From assembly GCF_000967865.1 (NCBI RefSeq), contig NZ_JXRU01000027.1, forward strand, positions 60,977 through 124,976: a DNA stretch of 64,000 nucleotides. The letters run 5' to 3'. The position numbers and the translations under genes are program-made. Shown here one piece after another: positions 8,575 through 17,844 of this stretch. Position 1 is the first letter of the stretch, and each line of letters opens with the position of its first letter. The notes beneath the pieces were generated by a model. It made no database searches. It had not been told where the DNA came from and saw only the letters and a program-made list of their open reading frames with translations. The DNA is from Microbacterium sp. SA39 (GTDB lineage Bacteria; Actinomycetota; Actinomycetes; Actinomycetales; Microbacteriaceae).

Positions 8575-9261
8575 GTGGCCCTGGTGCTGGTTCTGACCAA
8601 CGCTCCGCTGACGGAGCAGGTCCTGCCCGCCCTCGAACTGCTCAGTCACCGCGTCCGCCAGATCCCGGCGGAACCGGCGCAGCTCGTGAGCGCGCCGGAC
8701 TACGACGTCGTGGTCGTCGACGGCCGGCACGACCTCGTCGGAGCGAAGTCTCTCTGCCGGCTGCTGCGTGCCACCGGCCAGGATGCCCCGCTCCTCCTGG
8801 TCGTCACGGAGGGCGGCATGAGCGCGCTGTCCGGCGACTGGGGCATCGACGACGTCCTGCTCTCCACCGCAGGCCCCGCCGAGATCGACGCGCGCGTCCG
8901 ACTCGGGCTCGCCCGCCGGGATGAGGTTGCGGAACCCTCTCGGGTGCAAGCATCCGGCGTCACGATCGACGAGCAGTCGTACTCCGCCAAGCTGCGGGGC
9001 AAGCCGCTGGACCTCACCTACAAGGAGTTTCAGCTGCTGCACTTCCTCGCGACCCACCCGTCTCGCGTCTTCACCCGTGAGCAGCTGCTCAGCGAAGTCT
9101 GGGGATACGACTACTTCGGCGGTACCCGCACCGTCGACGTGCACGTGCGGCGCCTCCGCGCGAAGCTCGGAGACCAGGAACAGATCATCGGCACGGTGCG
9201 CAACGTCGGCTACCGGTTCAACGTCTACGAGGACGAGACCGTGGCGGCTGCCAGCCTCTGA
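8575..9261 (+). CDS. glnR: GlnR-type orphan OmpR-family nitrogen regulator
   Basis: A 228-residue orphan response regulator of the actinobacterial GlnR type, the global regulator of nitrogen assimilation. The N-terminal domain begins with V-L-V-L-T-N-A-P and contains V-V-V-D-G-R-H-D-L (D49) and the G-I-D-D-V-L-L strand, as in Streptomyces GlnR. The usual acidic pocket and conserved lysine of phosphorylated receivers are absent, which fits the phosphorylation-independent GlnR group. A winged helix fills residues about 125-225, with the recognition segment [14 protein letters not shown] chose the GTG at 8575 because GAGGAG is 5 bp upstream. In Streptomyces glnR also lies not far from ppk and pst. 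Confidence 0.87.
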   Translation: MALVLVLTNAPLTEQVLPALELLSHRVRQIPAEPAQLVSAPDYDVVVVDGRHDLVGAKSLCRLLRATGQDAPLLLVVTEGGMSALSGDWGIDDVLLSTAGPAEIDARVRLGLARRDEVAEPSRVQASGVTIDEQSYSAKLRGKPLDLTYKEFQLLHFLATHPSRVFTREQLLSEVWGYDYFGGTRTVDVHVRRLRAKLGDQEQIIGTVRNVGYRFNVYEDETVAAASL

Positions 9262-9272
9262 CGGCTCGCTCC

Positions 9273-9290
9273 GTTCACACGCGCGTCACC
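9273..9290. promoter_or_regulatory. Degenerate PHO box upstream of ppk
   Basis: GTTCACA at 9273 is followed 11 nt later by CGTCACC at 9284, two changes from GTTCACC. A TAGATG hexamer at 9301-9306 can serve as -10, which places the repeats in the -35 region, where PHO boxes usually lie in actinobacteria. Confidence 0.5.
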
Positions 9291-9312
9291 TCGCGGTGCT
9301 TAGATGTACCCC

Positions 9313-11478
9313 ATGATCGATCCCGCTCTCACCGACGCAGGTCTCGGTGACGCTGAAGACGACGACTTCGACGCTGTCGAGTCGCCGGACGCCCTTCTTC
9401 CCGACCACCGGTACCTGGACCGCGAGCTGAGCTGGCTGGCTTTCAACCAGCGCGTGCTGGAGCTCGCCGAGGATCCGTCGCTGCCCGAGCTGGAACGGGC
9501 GAACTTCCTGGCGATCTTCGCGAGCAACCTCGACGAGTTCTTCATGGTCCGTGTCGCGGGGCTGAAGCGCCGCATCATGACCGGTCTCGCCGTTCCCACC
9601 AACATCGGCCGCTCTCCCGTCGACGCGCTCGCCGACATCTCGCGAGAGGCGCACGCACTGCAGCTCCGCCACGCGGCGGCCTGGACCGACCTCGTCCGCC
9701 CCGCCCTCGCCGACGCCGGCATCGAGATCACCGACTGGTCCGAGCTCACCGAGGGCGAGCGCTCCAAGCTCTCCGAATACTTCGGCGCGCAGGTGTTCCC
9801 CGTGCTGATGCCCCTGGCCGTCGACCCGGCCCACCCGTTTCCGTACATCTCCGGCCTCTCGCTGAACCTCGCGATCCGCATCCGCAATGCCCGCACGGGC
9901 CGCCAGGAGTTCGCGCGCCTCAAGGTGCCGCCGATGCTCCCTCGATTCGTCGAGGTGCCCGGTCACGGCGAGATCAAGCGGTTCCTGCGCCTCGAGGAGC
10001 TCATCGCCAACCACCTGGGCGACCTCTTCCCCGGCATGGAGGTGCTCGACCACCACGCCTTCCGGCTCACCCGCAACGAAGACGTGGAGATCGAGGAGGA
10101 CGAGAGCGAGAACCTCATCCAGGCGCTCGAGGCCGAGCTCCTACGCCGCCGCTTCGGCCCGCCGATCCGCCTCGAGATCACCGACGACATGGACGAGGTC
10201 ACGATGGACCTGCTGGTCCGCGAGCTCGACATCACCGATCTCGAGATCTACCGCCTCCCGGGGATCCTTGATCTGCGGGGACTCTTCGACCTTTCCCGCA
10301 TCGACCGGCCCGATCTGCGCTACCCGCCGCACCTGCCGACCACGGCCGTCGCCTTCCAGCCGACGGGGTCGAACTCGCGTGCCGACATCTTCAAGGCGAT
10401 CCGCAAGTCCGACGTGCTCGTGCACCACCCGTACGAGTCGTTCACGACGAGCGTGCAGGCCTTCCTCGAGCAGGCCGCTCGCGACCCGCACGTGCTCGCG
10501 ATCAAGCAGACGCTCTATCGAACCTCCGGCGACAGCCCGATCGTGCAGGCGCTCATCGACGCGGCCGAATCGGGCAAGCAGGTGCTCGCGCTGGTCGAGG
10601 TGAAGGCCCGTTTCGACGAGGCGAACAACATCGTCTGGGCGCGCAAGCTCGAGAAGGCCGGTGTCCACGTCGTCTACGGCCTGGTGGGCCTGAAGACCCA
10701 CTGCAAGCTCGCCCTCGTGATCCGCGAGGAAGACGGCAAGCTTCAGCACTACTCGCACGTCGGCACCGGCAACTACAACCCGAAGACCAGTCGCATCTAC
10801 GAGGACTTCGGCCTGTTCACCGCTGATGCGCAGGTCGGCAAGGACCTCACACGACTGTTCAACGAGCTCAGCGGATACGCGATCGAGAAGAAGTTCAAGC
10901 GGCTGCTCGTCGCCCCCCTCCACCTGCGCAAGGGCCTGGTGCGCCAGATCGACGCGGAGCGCAAGAACGCCGAGGCCGGCAAGCCCGCGCACATCCGCAT
11001 CAAGGTGAACTCCATGGTCGACGAGGAGATCATCGACGCGCTCTACCGCGCGAGCGCCGCGGGCGTGAAGGTCGAGGTCTGGGTGCGCGGCATCTGCAGC
11101 CTGCGCACGGACCTCGACGGGATCAGCGACAACATCACGGTGCGCAGCATCCTCGGCCGCTACCTCGAGCACTCGCGGATCTTCGCGTTCGAGAACGACG
11201 GCGACCCGCAGGTGTACATCGGCAGCGCCGACATGATGCACCGCAACCTCGACCGCCGCGTCGAGGCGCTGGTGCGGGTCTCCGACCCCGCGCACCTGAA
11301 GGAGCTGCTGTCGTTCTTCGACCTGGCGATGGATGCCGGGACCACCTCGTGGCACCTCGGCGCCGACGGCGTGTGGACGCGCCACGCCGAGGACGCCGAT
11401 GGCAAGCCGTTCATCGACCTGCAGGATAAGACCATGGGGTTGATCCAGCGGCGCCGTCGCGCACGGGCCTCCCGATGA
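9313..11478 (+). CDS. ppk1: Polyphosphate kinase 1
   Basis: A 721-residue PPK1, which polymerises the terminal phosphate of ATP into polyphosphate. The N-terminal helical domain includes R-E-L-S-W-L-A-F-N near residue 38 and F-A-S-N-L-D-E-F-F. The phospholipase-D-like catalytic domains carry the autophosphorylated His in L-K-T-H-C-K (H463) and the second catalytic His in L-E-H-S-R-I-F (H620). Starts at 9304 and 9313 are both in frame. I prefer 9313 because no ribosome-binding site exists and a TAGATG -10 at 9301-9306 would start the mRNA almost exactly at this ATG. The downstream NUDIX gene overlaps by four bases. Probably controlled by RegX3 through the box at 9273. Confidence 0.94.
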   Translation: MIDPALTDAGLGDAEDDDFDAVESPDALLPDHRYLDRELSWLAFNQRVLELAEDPSLPELERANFLAIFASNLDEFFMVRVAGLKRRIMTGLAVPTNIGRSPVDALADISREAHALQLRHAAAWTDLVRPALADAGIEITDWSELTEGERSKLSEYFGAQVFPVLMPLAVDPAHPFPYISGLSLNLAIRIRNARTGRQEFARLKVPPMLPRFVEVPGHGEIKRFLRLEELIANHLGDLFPGMEVLDHHAFRLTRNEDVEIEEDESENLIQALEAELLRRRFGPPIRLEITDDMDEVTMDLLVRELDITDLEIYRLPGILDLRGLFDLSRIDRPDLRYPPHLPTTAVAFQPTGSNSRADIFKAIRKSDVLVHHPYESFTTSVQAFLEQAARDPHVLAIKQTLYRTSGDSPIVQALIDAAESGKQVLALVEVKARFDEANNIVWARKLEKAGVHVVYGLVGLKTHCKLALVIREEDGKLQHYSHVGTGNYNPKTSRIYEDFGLFTADAQVGKDLTRLFNELSGYAIEKKFKRLLVAPLHLRKGLVRQIDAERKNAEAGKPAHIRIKVNSMVDEEIIDALYRASAAGVKVEVWVRGICSLRTDLDGISDNITVRSILGRYLEHSRIFAFENDGDPQVYIGSADMMHRNLDRRVEALVRVSDPAHLKELLSFFDLAMDAGTTSWHLGADGVWTRHAEDADGKPFIDLQDKTMGLIQRRRRARASR

Positions 11479-12473
11479 CAGTCGGGCAGGAGCAGCACGG
11501 CCGCGCCGCGAGGACGCCCCCGCCGGCCTCGAAGTGGACCGACAAGGCGGTGTACGCCGCCGGAGCCGTCGTCTGGCGCGTGATCGACGGCAAGCTCCGC
11601 ATCCTGCTGATCCACCGCACGAAGTACCGCGACGTCACGCTGCCCAAGGGCAAGGTCGACCCGGGCGAGATGCTCGCCGAGACGGCCGTGCGCGAAGTCC
11701 TCGAGGAGACCGGCATCCGGGTCTCGCTGGGCGTTCCCGTCGGCGTGAGCCGCTACCACCTGGCGTCGCAGAAGCAGAAGGTCGTGCACTACTGGGCAGC
11801 CGAGGCGACCGACGCGGCCATCCGCGAGTCGACATTCGTCCCCAACCGCGAGATCGCGGCTGTGGAATGGGTGAGCGCGAAGAAGGCACGGGAGCGCCTC
11901 AGCTACCCCGTCGACCTCGAGATCCTCGACTTCTTCACGAACCTCGTCGACGACGGAGTGCTGCGCACGTTCCCGCTGATCGTGCTGCGCCACGCGAAGG
12001 CGCTCTCCCGTTCGGAATGGGACGGTGCGGATGCCGCACGCCCGCTCGCCGAGCGCGGGAAGAAGCAGGCGGCGTCGATCGTCGGTCCGCTGCGCGCCTT
12101 CGGCCCCCGCAAGCTCGTGACCAGTGACGCGGTGCGATGCGTCGAGACGGTCCGCCCGCTCGCCCGCGCCCTCGACCGCAAGTTCGTGACGACGGAGAAG
12201 ATCAGCCAGGACGCCTGGGAGTACGGCACCTCGGACCTCCGCTCGGTGGTCGGCCGTCGAGTCCGATCCGGGAAGCCGGCGGTCCTCTGCAGCCACGGAC
12301 CTGTCCTCCCCGGCCTGCTGTCGGAGATCGCGCTCGCGACGAGCACGATCCAAGGTTCGTACCTCAGCAGCGCCGCCGACCTCGAGCCCGGTGCGTTCTC
12401 CGTCGTGCACCTCTCGGCCACCAACCCCGGTTCCGGCCTCATATCCATCGAGACGCATATTCCCAAGGTGTGA
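11475..12473 (+). CDS. NUDIX hydrolase fused to a histidine phosphatase domain (MutT1-like)
   Basis: A 332-residue two-domain protein. Residues about 20-160 are a NUDIX domain with the signature G-K-V-D-P-G-E plus [10 protein letters not shown]. Residues about 170-330 are a histidine phosphatase domain with the catalytic motif V-L-R-H-A-K-A and a second His in C-S-H-G-P-V. This matches mycobacterial MutT1, which cleans oxidised nucleotides (8-oxo-GTP/dGTP) and may also act on diadenosine polyphosphates. The ATG overlaps the ppk stop (ATGA), so translation is coupled. The ppk-mutT1 order is conserved in mycobacteria. The substrate here is inferred from that relation. Confidence 0.87.
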   Translation: MTVGQEQHGRAARTPPPASKWTDKAVYAAGAVVWRVIDGKLRILLIHRTKYRDVTLPKGKVDPGEMLAETAVREVLEETGIRVSLGVPVGVSRYHLASQKQKVVHYWAAEATDAAIRESTFVPNREIAAVEWVSAKKARERLSYPVDLEILDFFTNLVDDGVLRTFPLIVLRHAKALSRSEWDGADAARPLAERGKKQAASIVGPLRAFGPRKLVTSDAVRCVETVRPLARALDRKFVTTEKISQDAWEYGTSDLRSVVGRRVRSGKPAVLCSHGPVLPGLLSEIALATSTIQGSYLSSAADLEPGAFSVVHLSATNPGSGLISIETHIPKV

Positions 12474-12525
12474 CGCCCGCGCGTCCCCAGCAGCCGCCTG
12501 GGTCCACCCCAGAGAGTCGTCCGTC

Positions 12526-12543
12526 GTTCACCTCCCGTTCACC
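12526..12543. promoter_or_regulatory. PHO box upstream of pstS
   Basis: Two perfect GTTCACC heptamers at 12526 and 12537 are spaced by exactly 11 nt, the actinobacterial PHO-box unit. They lie about 90 bp upstream of the pstS start. TAAACC at 12561 or TTAGCG at 12574 could be the -10. This is the clearest of the three PHO boxes in the window. Confidence 0.78.
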
Positions 12544-12630
12544 TGCGCGGGAGAGTCTCGTAAACCGCCGCGCTTAGCGTCACTGTGTGCCCTGCACCGG
12601 GCCCCACCCTCCAAGATCGAAGGATCCACA

Positions 12631-13734
12631 GTGAAGATCTCCCGAATCGCACGTATCGGCGCCATCGGCGCCGTGGCCGCTCTCGCACTCGCCGGCTGTG
12701 CCGCGAACGAAGGCGGCACCGGCGGCTCCAGCGAAGAGCCCTCTGAGTCCACCCTCTCCGGCACCATCGACGCGACCGGCGCGTCCTCGCAGGCAGCAGC
12801 CCAGGAGGCCTGGGTCGCCGCATTCCAGACGGCCAACCCCGATGTGACCGTCAACTACGAGCCCACCGGCTCCGGCACCGGCCGCGAGAACTTCCTCGAG
12901 GGCGGCAGCAACTTCATCGGCTCCGACCGTGCGTTCGACGACGAAGAGGTCGCCGCAGGCGGCTTCGGCGCCTGCGCGAGCGACGACATCGTCGAGGTCC
13001 CGCTGTACATCTCCCCGGTCGCCGTGGCGTTCAACCTCGAGGGCGTCGACATGCTGAACCTCGATGCCGCCACGATCGCGGGCATCTTCGCCGGCACGAT
13101 CAGCAACTGGAACGACCCGGCCATCGCCGCTCTGAACGACGGCGTCGAGCTTCCCGACCTGGCGATCTCGCCGGTGCACCGCTCCGACCCCTCGGGCACG
13201 CAGGAGACGTTCACCAAGTACCTCAGCGCCACCGCGGGCGACGTCTGGACCTACGAGCCGGCCGACGTCTGGCCGATCCAGGGCGGCGAAGCCGCCCAGG
13301 GCACCTCGGGTGTCGTCCAGGCCATCAGTGCCGGCAACGGTGCGATCGGCTTCGCGGACGCCTCGCAGGTCGGCGACCTCGGTCAGGTCCACGTCGGCGT
13401 CGGCGAGGAGTTCGTCCCGTACTCCGCCGAGGCCGCCTCGAAGCTCGTCGAGGCTTCGCCGCTGGTCGAGGGCCGCGGCGAAGCCGACCTCGTCTTCGAC
13501 GTCGACCCGGCATCCGCTGCCGACGGCGCCTACCCGATCGCCCTGGTCAGCTACCTGATCGGCTGCGAGCAGTACGAGGACGAGAACGTCGCCGCGCTCG
13601 TGAAGGAGTACTTCTCCTACATCGCGAGCGAAGAGGGCCAGACCGCCGCCGCCGACAACGCCGGCAGCGCCCCGATCTCGGAGAGCCTGCGCGAGCAGGT
13701 GGTCGCCGCGATCGACCTGATCCAGGTCGGCTGA
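12631..13734 (+). CDS. pstS: Phosphate-binding lipoprotein PstS
   Basis: A 367-residue extracytoplasmic phosphate receptor. The signal peptide (residues 1-24) ends in the lipobox A-L-A-G-C, so it is lipid-anchored. Phosphate-binding segments are visible: T-G-A-S-S-Q near 46, G-S-G-T-G-R-E near 78 and H-R-S-D-P-S-G-T-Q-E near 185. Start: GTG at 12631 with AAGGA a few bases upstream; the longer open frame lies over the promoter and is rejected. It is the first gene of pstSCAB. A hairpin after the gene (13760-13785) probably lets pstS be made in excess over the membrane genes. Confidence 0.96.
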   Translation: MKISRIARIGAIGAVAALALAGCAANEGGTGGSSEEPSESTLSGTIDATGASSQAAAQEAWVAAFQTANPDVTVNYEPTGSGTGRENFLEGGSNFIGSDRAFDDEEVAAGGFGACASDDIVEVPLYISPVAVAFNLEGVDMLNLDAATIAGIFAGTISNWNDPAIAALNDGVELPDLAISPVHRSDPSGTQETFTKYLSATAGDVWTYEPADVWPIQGGEAAQGTSGVVQAISAGNGAIGFADASQVGDLGQVHVGVGEEFVPYSAEAASKLVEASPLVEGRGEADLVFDVDPASAADGAYPIALVSYLIGCEQYEDENVAALVKEYFSYIASEEGQTAAADNAGSAPISESLREQVVAAIDLIQVG

Positions 13735-13759
13735 CCCCGCCCACTCGCTGACAGCGGTG

Positions 13760-13785
13760 CCCCTGCGTCCGAACGGACGCGGGGG
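13760..13785 (+). terminator. Attenuating or stabilising hairpin between pstS and pstC
   Basis: A stem of about 11 bp (13760-13771 with 13774-13785, one G-U pair) lies in the 104-bp pstS-pstC gap and no U tract follows. Such hairpins often give partial termination or protect the 3' end of the binding-protein message. Confidence 0.5.
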
Positions 13786-13838
13786 CTCCGCCGGGTCAGC
13801 ACCCGCTCCATCTCGACCCGGCCCGAAACAGGGAGATC

Positions 13839-14822
13839 ATGAGCACGACCGCGCAGGCGCCGACACCGACACCGGCACCCCCCACGGCGCCGCCCGCGCC
13901 GATCAAGGCGAAGCAGCGACTCGGCGACCGGGTCTTCTCGGGCACCGCGCTCGGGGCGGGGGTGGTCATCCTCGTCGTCCTGGTGCTGGTCGCGGCCTTC
14001 CTCGTGATCCAGAGCCTCCCGGCCTTCCAGCTCGACACGACCGACAACCACATCCTCCGCGGCGAGTCCTTCTGGACCTACGTGGGGCCGCTCATCTTCG
14101 GCACGCTCTGGGCGTCCTTCATCGCACTGCTGATCGCCGCCCCGATCGCGATCGGCATCGCCCTCTTCATCTCGCACTACGCCCACCGCCGGCTCGCGTC
14201 CTTCCTCGGGTACATCATCGACCTGCTCGCCGCGGTCCCCTCGGTGGTCTTCGGCCTCTGGGGCGGCCTGGTCCTCGCACCTCTCCTGCAGCCGATCTAC
14301 GCCTGGCTGAACACCAACGCGTCCTGGGTGCCGTTCTTCCAGGGCCAGGTCTCCTCCACGGGTAAGACCATCCTCACCGCGGCCCTCGTACTCGCCGTGA
14401 TGTGCATCCCGATCATGACGGCCATCTGCCGCGAGGTGTTCCTGCAGACTCCGAAGCTCCATGAGGAGGCCGCGCTCGCGCTGGGCTCCACGCGCTGGGA
14501 GATGGTGCGCATGGCCGTTCTCCCCTTCGCGCGGGGCGGCATGGTCTCGGCGGCGATGCTGGCTCTCGGACGCGCGCTCGGCGAGACCATGGCTGTGACG
14601 ATGGTGCTCTCGCCCTCCGCGGTCGTCAGCTTCCTGGTGCTCACCTCGACCAACCCGACGCCCATCCCCGCAAACATCGCGCTCGCCTTCCCCGAGGCGA
14701 ACGGCGTCGGGGTCAACACCCTCATCGCGACCGGTCTCATCCTCTTCATCGTGACCTTCGCGGTCAATGCGCTGGCGCGATGGATCGTCGCCCGCCGCGC
14801 CGAGTTCTCGGGAGCGAACTGA
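13839..14822 (+). CDS. pstC: Phosphate ABC transporter permease PstC
   Basis: A 327-residue inner-membrane permease, one of the two channel subunits of the high-affinity phosphate importer. A Pro/Thr-rich cytoplasmic N-terminus (residues 1-25) precedes the first membrane span at about 38-60, and about five more follow. The cytoplasmic EAA loop that contacts PstB is E-E-A-A-L-A-L-G-S-T-R-W-E near residue 208. Start ATG at 13839 follows a good AGGGAGA site. pstA begins one base after its stop. The N-terminal Pro-rich extension is longer than in E. coli, but common in actinobacteria. Confidence 0.95.
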   Translation: MSTTAQAPTPTPAPPTAPPAPIKAKQRLGDRVFSGTALGAGVVILVVLVLVAAFLVIQSLPAFQLDTTDNHILRGESFWTYVGPLIFGTLWASFIALLIAAPIAIGIALFISHYAHRRLASFLGYIIDLLAAVPSVVFGLWGGLVLAPLLQPIYAWLNTNASWVPFFQGQVSSTGKTILTAALVLAVMCIPIMTAICREVFLQTPKLHEEAALALGSTRWEMVRMAVLPFARGGMVSAAMLALGRALGETMAVTMVLSPSAVVSFLVLTSTNPTPIPANIALAFPEANGVGVNTLIATGLILFIVTFAVNALARWIVARRAEFSGAN

Positions 14823-14823
14823 C

Positions 14824-15915
14824 ATGACCACCCTCACCGCAGCTCCCGTCACGCCGCACACGGCCGTCCTCACCTCCGGCAAGCTGCCGAAGTGGGCTCC
14901 CTGGGCACTCCTCGGCGGATCCTTCGCCATCTCGGCCGCCGTGTTCGCGGTCGCCGCTGCCGGCGCGGACCTGGCCGACTTCAACATCGCGGGTGCCGCG
15001 ATCGTCGGCATCCTGCTCTACATGGTGATCATCACGGTGATCTCGTCGATCGTCGAGAGCCGGCGCAAGGCCGTCGATCGCCTCATGACCGCGCTGGTCG
15101 CCACCGCCTTCCTGATCGCCCTGCTCCCCCTGATCTCGCTGCTGTGGACTGTGGTCGTCAACGGGATCGGGCGCTTCGACGCCGAGTTCTTCAGCAACTC
15201 GATGCGCAACGTGATCGGTGACGGCGGCGGCATCGTGCACGCGATCTGGGGAACGGTGCTGATCACGCTCACGGCGACGATCATCTCGGTGCCGATCGGG
15301 CTGATGACCTCGATCTACCTGGTCGAGTACGGTCGCGGGACGCTCGCCAAGGGGATCACGTTCTTCGTCGACGTGATGACCGGCATCCCCTCGATCGTGG
15401 CCGGCCTCTTCATCTACGCTGTCTTCGCGGTGGTGATCGGCCCGGGCATCTCGATGGGATTCATGGGTGCGCTCGCTCTCGCGGTGCTGATGACCCCGGT
15501 CGTCGTGCGAGGCAGCGAGGAACTGCTGAAGATCGTCCCGAACGAGCTGCGCGAGGCGTCGTACGCACTGGGCGTGCCGAAGTGGCTCACGATCCTCAAG
15601 GTGGTGCTGCCGACGTCGATCGCCGGCATCACGACCTCGATCATGCTCGCGATCTCCCGCGTGATCGGCGAGACTGCCCCGCTGCTGCTCACTGCCGGCT
15701 TCACCCAGAGCCTGAACACGAACATCTTCGACGGTCAGATGATGACCCTGCCGGTGTTCGCCTACAACCAGTACATGAACCAGGGCACGAACCCGGACGC
15801 GTCGGTCGCGCGCGCCTGGGCCGCCGCCCTCACCCTCATCCTCATCGTCATGGTGCTGAATCTGCTCGCGCGTCTCATCGCGAAGCTGTTCGCCCCGAAG
15901 ATGTCCGGCCGCTGA
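14824..15915 (+). CDS. pstA: Phosphate ABC transporter permease PstA
   Basis: A 363-residue permease, the second channel subunit of the phosphate importer. It has about eight hydrophobic segments: two or three in an N-terminal extension (residues 25-110) and six in the conserved transport domain. The EAA loop [14 protein letters not shown] is near residue 242. The ATG at 14824 lies one base after the pstC stop, so reinitiation is likely. Length is larger than the E. coli protein because of the extra N-terminal spans, which is usual for actinobacterial PstA. Confidence 0.95.
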   Translation: MTTLTAAPVTPHTAVLTSGKLPKWAPWALLGGSFAISAAVFAVAAAGADLADFNIAGAAIVGILLYMVIITVISSIVESRRKAVDRLMTALVATAFLIALLPLISLLWTVVVNGIGRFDAEFFSNSMRNVIGDGGGIVHAIWGTVLITLTATIISVPIGLMTSIYLVEYGRGTLAKGITFFVDVMTGIPSIVAGLFIYAVFAVVIGPGISMGFMGALALAVLMTPVVVRGSEELLKIVPNELREASYALGVPKWLTILKVVLPTSIAGITTSIMLAISRVIGETAPLLLTAGFTQSLNTNIFDGQMMTLPVFAYNQYMNQGTNPDASVARAWAAALTLILIVMVLNLLARLIAKLFAPKMSGR

Positions 15916-15944
15916 GCGCCCGACCACTCAGAACAGGAACCCAC

Positions 15945-16724
15945 GTGTCCAAGAGCATCGAAGTCAACGACCTCAACGTCTACTACAGCAGCTTCCTCGC
16001 GGTCGAAGGGGTGTCGCTCGACATCCAGCCGCGCAGTGTGACCGCGTTCATCGGCCCCTCGGGCTGCGGCAAGTCCACCTTCCTCCGCACGCTCAACCGC
16101 ATGCACGAGGTCATCCCCGGCGCCCGCGTCGAGGGCGAGGTCCTGCTCGACGGCAAGGACCTGTACGGCCCCGGCGTCGACCCGGTGCTGGTGCGTCGTC
16201 AGGTCGGCATGGTCTTCCAGCGGCCGAACCCGTTCCCCACGATGTCCATCAAGGAGAACGTGCTCGCGGGCGTGAAGCTCAACAACAGCCGCATGTCGAA
16301 GAGCGATCAGGACGCCCTCGTCGAGCAGTCGCTCACCGGCGCGAACCTGTGGAACGAGGTCAAGGACCGTCTCGACCGCCCGGGCTCCGGCCTCTCCGGC
16401 GGCCAGCAGCAGCGTCTCTGCATCGCGCGGGCGATCGCCGTCTCCCCCGAGGTTCTGCTGATGGACGAGCCCTGCTCGGCCCTCGACCCGATCTCGACCT
16501 ACGCCATCGAAGAGCTGATCGGCGAGCTGAAGAACGAGTTCACGATCGTCATCGTCACCCACAACATGCAGCAGGCGTCGCGGGTCTCGGACAAGACGGC
16601 GTTCTTCAACATCGCCGGCACGGGAAAGCCCGGCAAGCTCATCGAGTACGACGACACCACGTCGATCTTCACCACCCCGTCCGTGCAGGCCACCGAGGAC
16701 TACGTCTCCGGTCGCTTCGGATGA
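15945..16724 (+). CDS. pstB: Phosphate ABC transporter ATP-binding protein PstB
   Basis: A 259-residue ABC ATPase that powers the PstCA channel at the cytoplasmic face. Walker A is G-P-S-G-C-G-K-S-T at residues 36-44, the Q loop lies at V-F-Q-R-P-N-P-F-P, the ABC signature reads L-S-G-G-Q-Q-Q-R, Walker B is V-L-L-M-D-E-P and the switch His follows in V-T-H-N-M-Q-Q. The start is the GTG at 15945 preceded by AGGAA. It ends the pst operon, with a strong terminator 17 bp downstream. The R-P-N-P-F-P motif after the Q loop is specific to PstB. Confidence 0.97.
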   Translation: MSKSIEVNDLNVYYSSFLAVEGVSLDIQPRSVTAFIGPSGCGKSTFLRTLNRMHEVIPGARVEGEVLLDGKDLYGPGVDPVLVRRQVGMVFQRPNPFPTMSIKENVLAGVKLNNSRMSKSDQDALVEQSLTGANLWNEVKDRLDRPGSGLSGGQQQRLCIARAIAVSPEVLLMDEPCSALDPISTYAIEELIGELKNEFTIVIVTHNMQQASRVSDKTAFFNIAGTGKPGKLIEYDDTTSIFTTPSVQATEDYVSGRFG

Positions 16725-16740
16725 GCTGACCGCTCAGCGA

Positions 16741-16776
16741 AGAGGGGTCCGGATGCTCTGGCATCCGGACCCTTCT
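16741..16776 (+). terminator. Terminator of the pst operon
   Basis: A perfect 12-bp stem (16745-16756 with 16761-16772), extended by several pairs, has a 4-nt loop and is followed by TCTCTTT. The arms again contain GGATGC/GCATCC. Confidence 0.8.
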
Positions 16777-16812
16777 CTTTGGCGTCAGTCGCTTCGCATC
16801 AGTCGCTTCGCG

Positions 16813-17697
16813 TCAGTCGCGCGGTGACAGGAGGTACGCGTTGAGCTCGTCCGTCAGCACTTGATCCACGGGTAGGGAAGCGCCGTCGATCGCGGTGATC
16901 GCTGCGGCGAGGCGCACGCTCGACACGAGCCACGCGGCATCCGCTCGGGGAAGATCGGATGCCGGGATGCGCTCGTACCCCACTACGAAGCCGCGCGCCG
17001 AGAGGTGCTCGTAGACGCTGAGCTGCGTAGTGCCGTGCAGGATGCCGCCGGTCGGGGCCGGCGTCACGAACCGGTCTCCGAACCGCAGGATGAGCGACGC
17101 GGTCGGGGCCTCGAGCACGAAGCCGTCGCTGGACAGGAAGATCGCGTCGTCCGCGCCCCTGCGGTGGGCCTCGCGGAGCGCTGCCATGTTCACGGCGTAG
17201 GAGAGCGTCTTCGCGCCGAGCAGCAGCCACGGCGCCCGCTCCGCCGCTCCCAGGTCGTATCCGCGATCCAGGGTGACCACCCGCACTCCCTCGGCCCGCA
17301 TCCGCGAGAAGTCGGATGCCGGAGCCGCAGTGACCCAGGCGGTCGGGGTCGGCCCGTGCTCGACGCCGCGGCTGAGGATGAGCTTGATCACGGCCTCTCC
17401 GTCAGCGCATCGGGAGGCAGCCTGATCGATCGCCTGACGCCACTGCGCGAGGTTCGGCGCCGGCAGGTCGCACAGCTGCGCCGAGTGCGCGAGCCGCTCG
17501 AGGTGAGGAACCACCTCCTGCGCGTGGCCGTCGATCACGCCGATCGACTCGAACACGCCGTCACCGCGCTGCGTGCTGAGCTCTCCCACGCTCAGTGCGG
17601 GGGCCGCGGCATCCACGGCTGTCAGGGTGTCGCCGTAGTCGGAGCGGTCCACGCCCTCCGCGAGCGGGTCAATCATCAATGCGAAGCGCCGATTCAT
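16813..17697 (-). CDS. pabC: Class IV aminotransferase, probable aminodeoxychorismate lyase PabC
   Basis: A 294-residue PLP enzyme of fold type IV. The PLP lysine is in L-L-G-A-K-T-L-S-Y near residue 168, followed by N-M-A-A-L-R-E-A and by S-S-D-G-F-V-L-E-A-P-T-A-S-L, the usual Glu and Thr contacts of this family. PabC releases 4-aminobenzoate for folate synthesis; branched-chain or D-amino acid aminotransferases are closely related and cannot be fully excluded. No pabA/pabB lies nearby. The ATG at 17695-17697 is supported by the start of the beta-sheet core. A near-consensus -10 (TATAAC on the minus strand, about 17740) sits 40 bp upstream. Confidence 0.78.
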   Translation of the reverse strand: MNRRFALMIDPLAEGVDRSDYGDTLTAVDAAAPALSVGELSTQRGDGVFESIGVIDGHAQEVVPHLERLAHSAQLCDLPAPNLAQWRQAIDQAASRCADGEAVIKLILSRGVEHGPTPTAWVTAAPASDFSRMRAEGVRVVTLDRGYDLGAAERAPWLLLGAKTLSYAVNMAALREAHRRGADDAIFLSSDGFVLEAPTASLILRFGDRFVTPAPTGGILHGTTQLSVYEHLSARGFVVGYERIPASDLPRADAAWLVSSVRLAAAITAIDGASLPVDQVLTDELNAYLLSPRD

Positions 17698-17739
17698 GTT
17701 CTGAGCCTACGGTCAGGAATAGCCTCGGCGCTCTCGCGT

Positions 17740-17745
17740 TATAAT
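17740..17745 (+). promoter_or_regulatory. Consensus -10 box for the RNA at 17751
   Basis: A perfect TATAAT stands in an otherwise G+C-rich context, six bases before the first paired base of the structured RNA. No good -35 was seen. Read on the other strand the same spot gives TATAAC, a possible -10 for pabC. Confidence 0.55.
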
Positions 17746-17750
17746 CGAAT

Positions 17751-17835
17751 GGCCGGGCCGCATAACCCCGGGCTCCATTTTTTGCCGCTGTGAGCGGCCT
17801 TCCGCCGTGAGGCGTTTTTGCGGCCCGGTCTTTCT
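17751..17835 (+). ncRNA. Candidate structured small RNA, unassigned family
   Basis: About 85 nt in the pabC upstream gap fold into a branched structure. An outer 12-bp helix pairs 17751-17762 (GGCCGGGCCGCA) with 17819-17830. Inside are hairpins GCCGCU-GUG-AGCGGC (17784-17798) and CGCC-GUGA-GGCG (17803-17814). U-runs of six and five bases, very rare in this genome, sit in the single-stranded parts, and UUUCU follows the outer helix. A TATAAT box is placed exactly for a start at 17751. The CCGGG at 17753 can also pair with CCCGG at 17767, giving an alternative fold. It faces a gene on the other strand, so a cis-leader role is unlikely. It does not fit 4.5S, tmRNA, RNase P or 6C RNA. Confidence 0.5.
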
Positions 17836-17844
17836 GTACCCGCC

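Noticed and set aside
12486..12502. Terminator after the NUDIX gene
   Set aside because: Only a 5-bp CCCAG/CTGGG stem was found, too weak to call; it may be chance.
17751..17835. Riboswitch or attenuator for a downstream gene
   Set aside because: On the plus strand the next gene is antisense, and on the minus strand the structure would end upstream of the likely pabC start, so no regulated reading frame fits.
17751..17835. Assignment of this RNA as 6C RNA or 4.5S RNA
   Set aside because: Its loops lack the C-runs of 6C and it has no GGAAGGAAGCAG-like SRP motif. The true 6C RNA is at 33296-33396.
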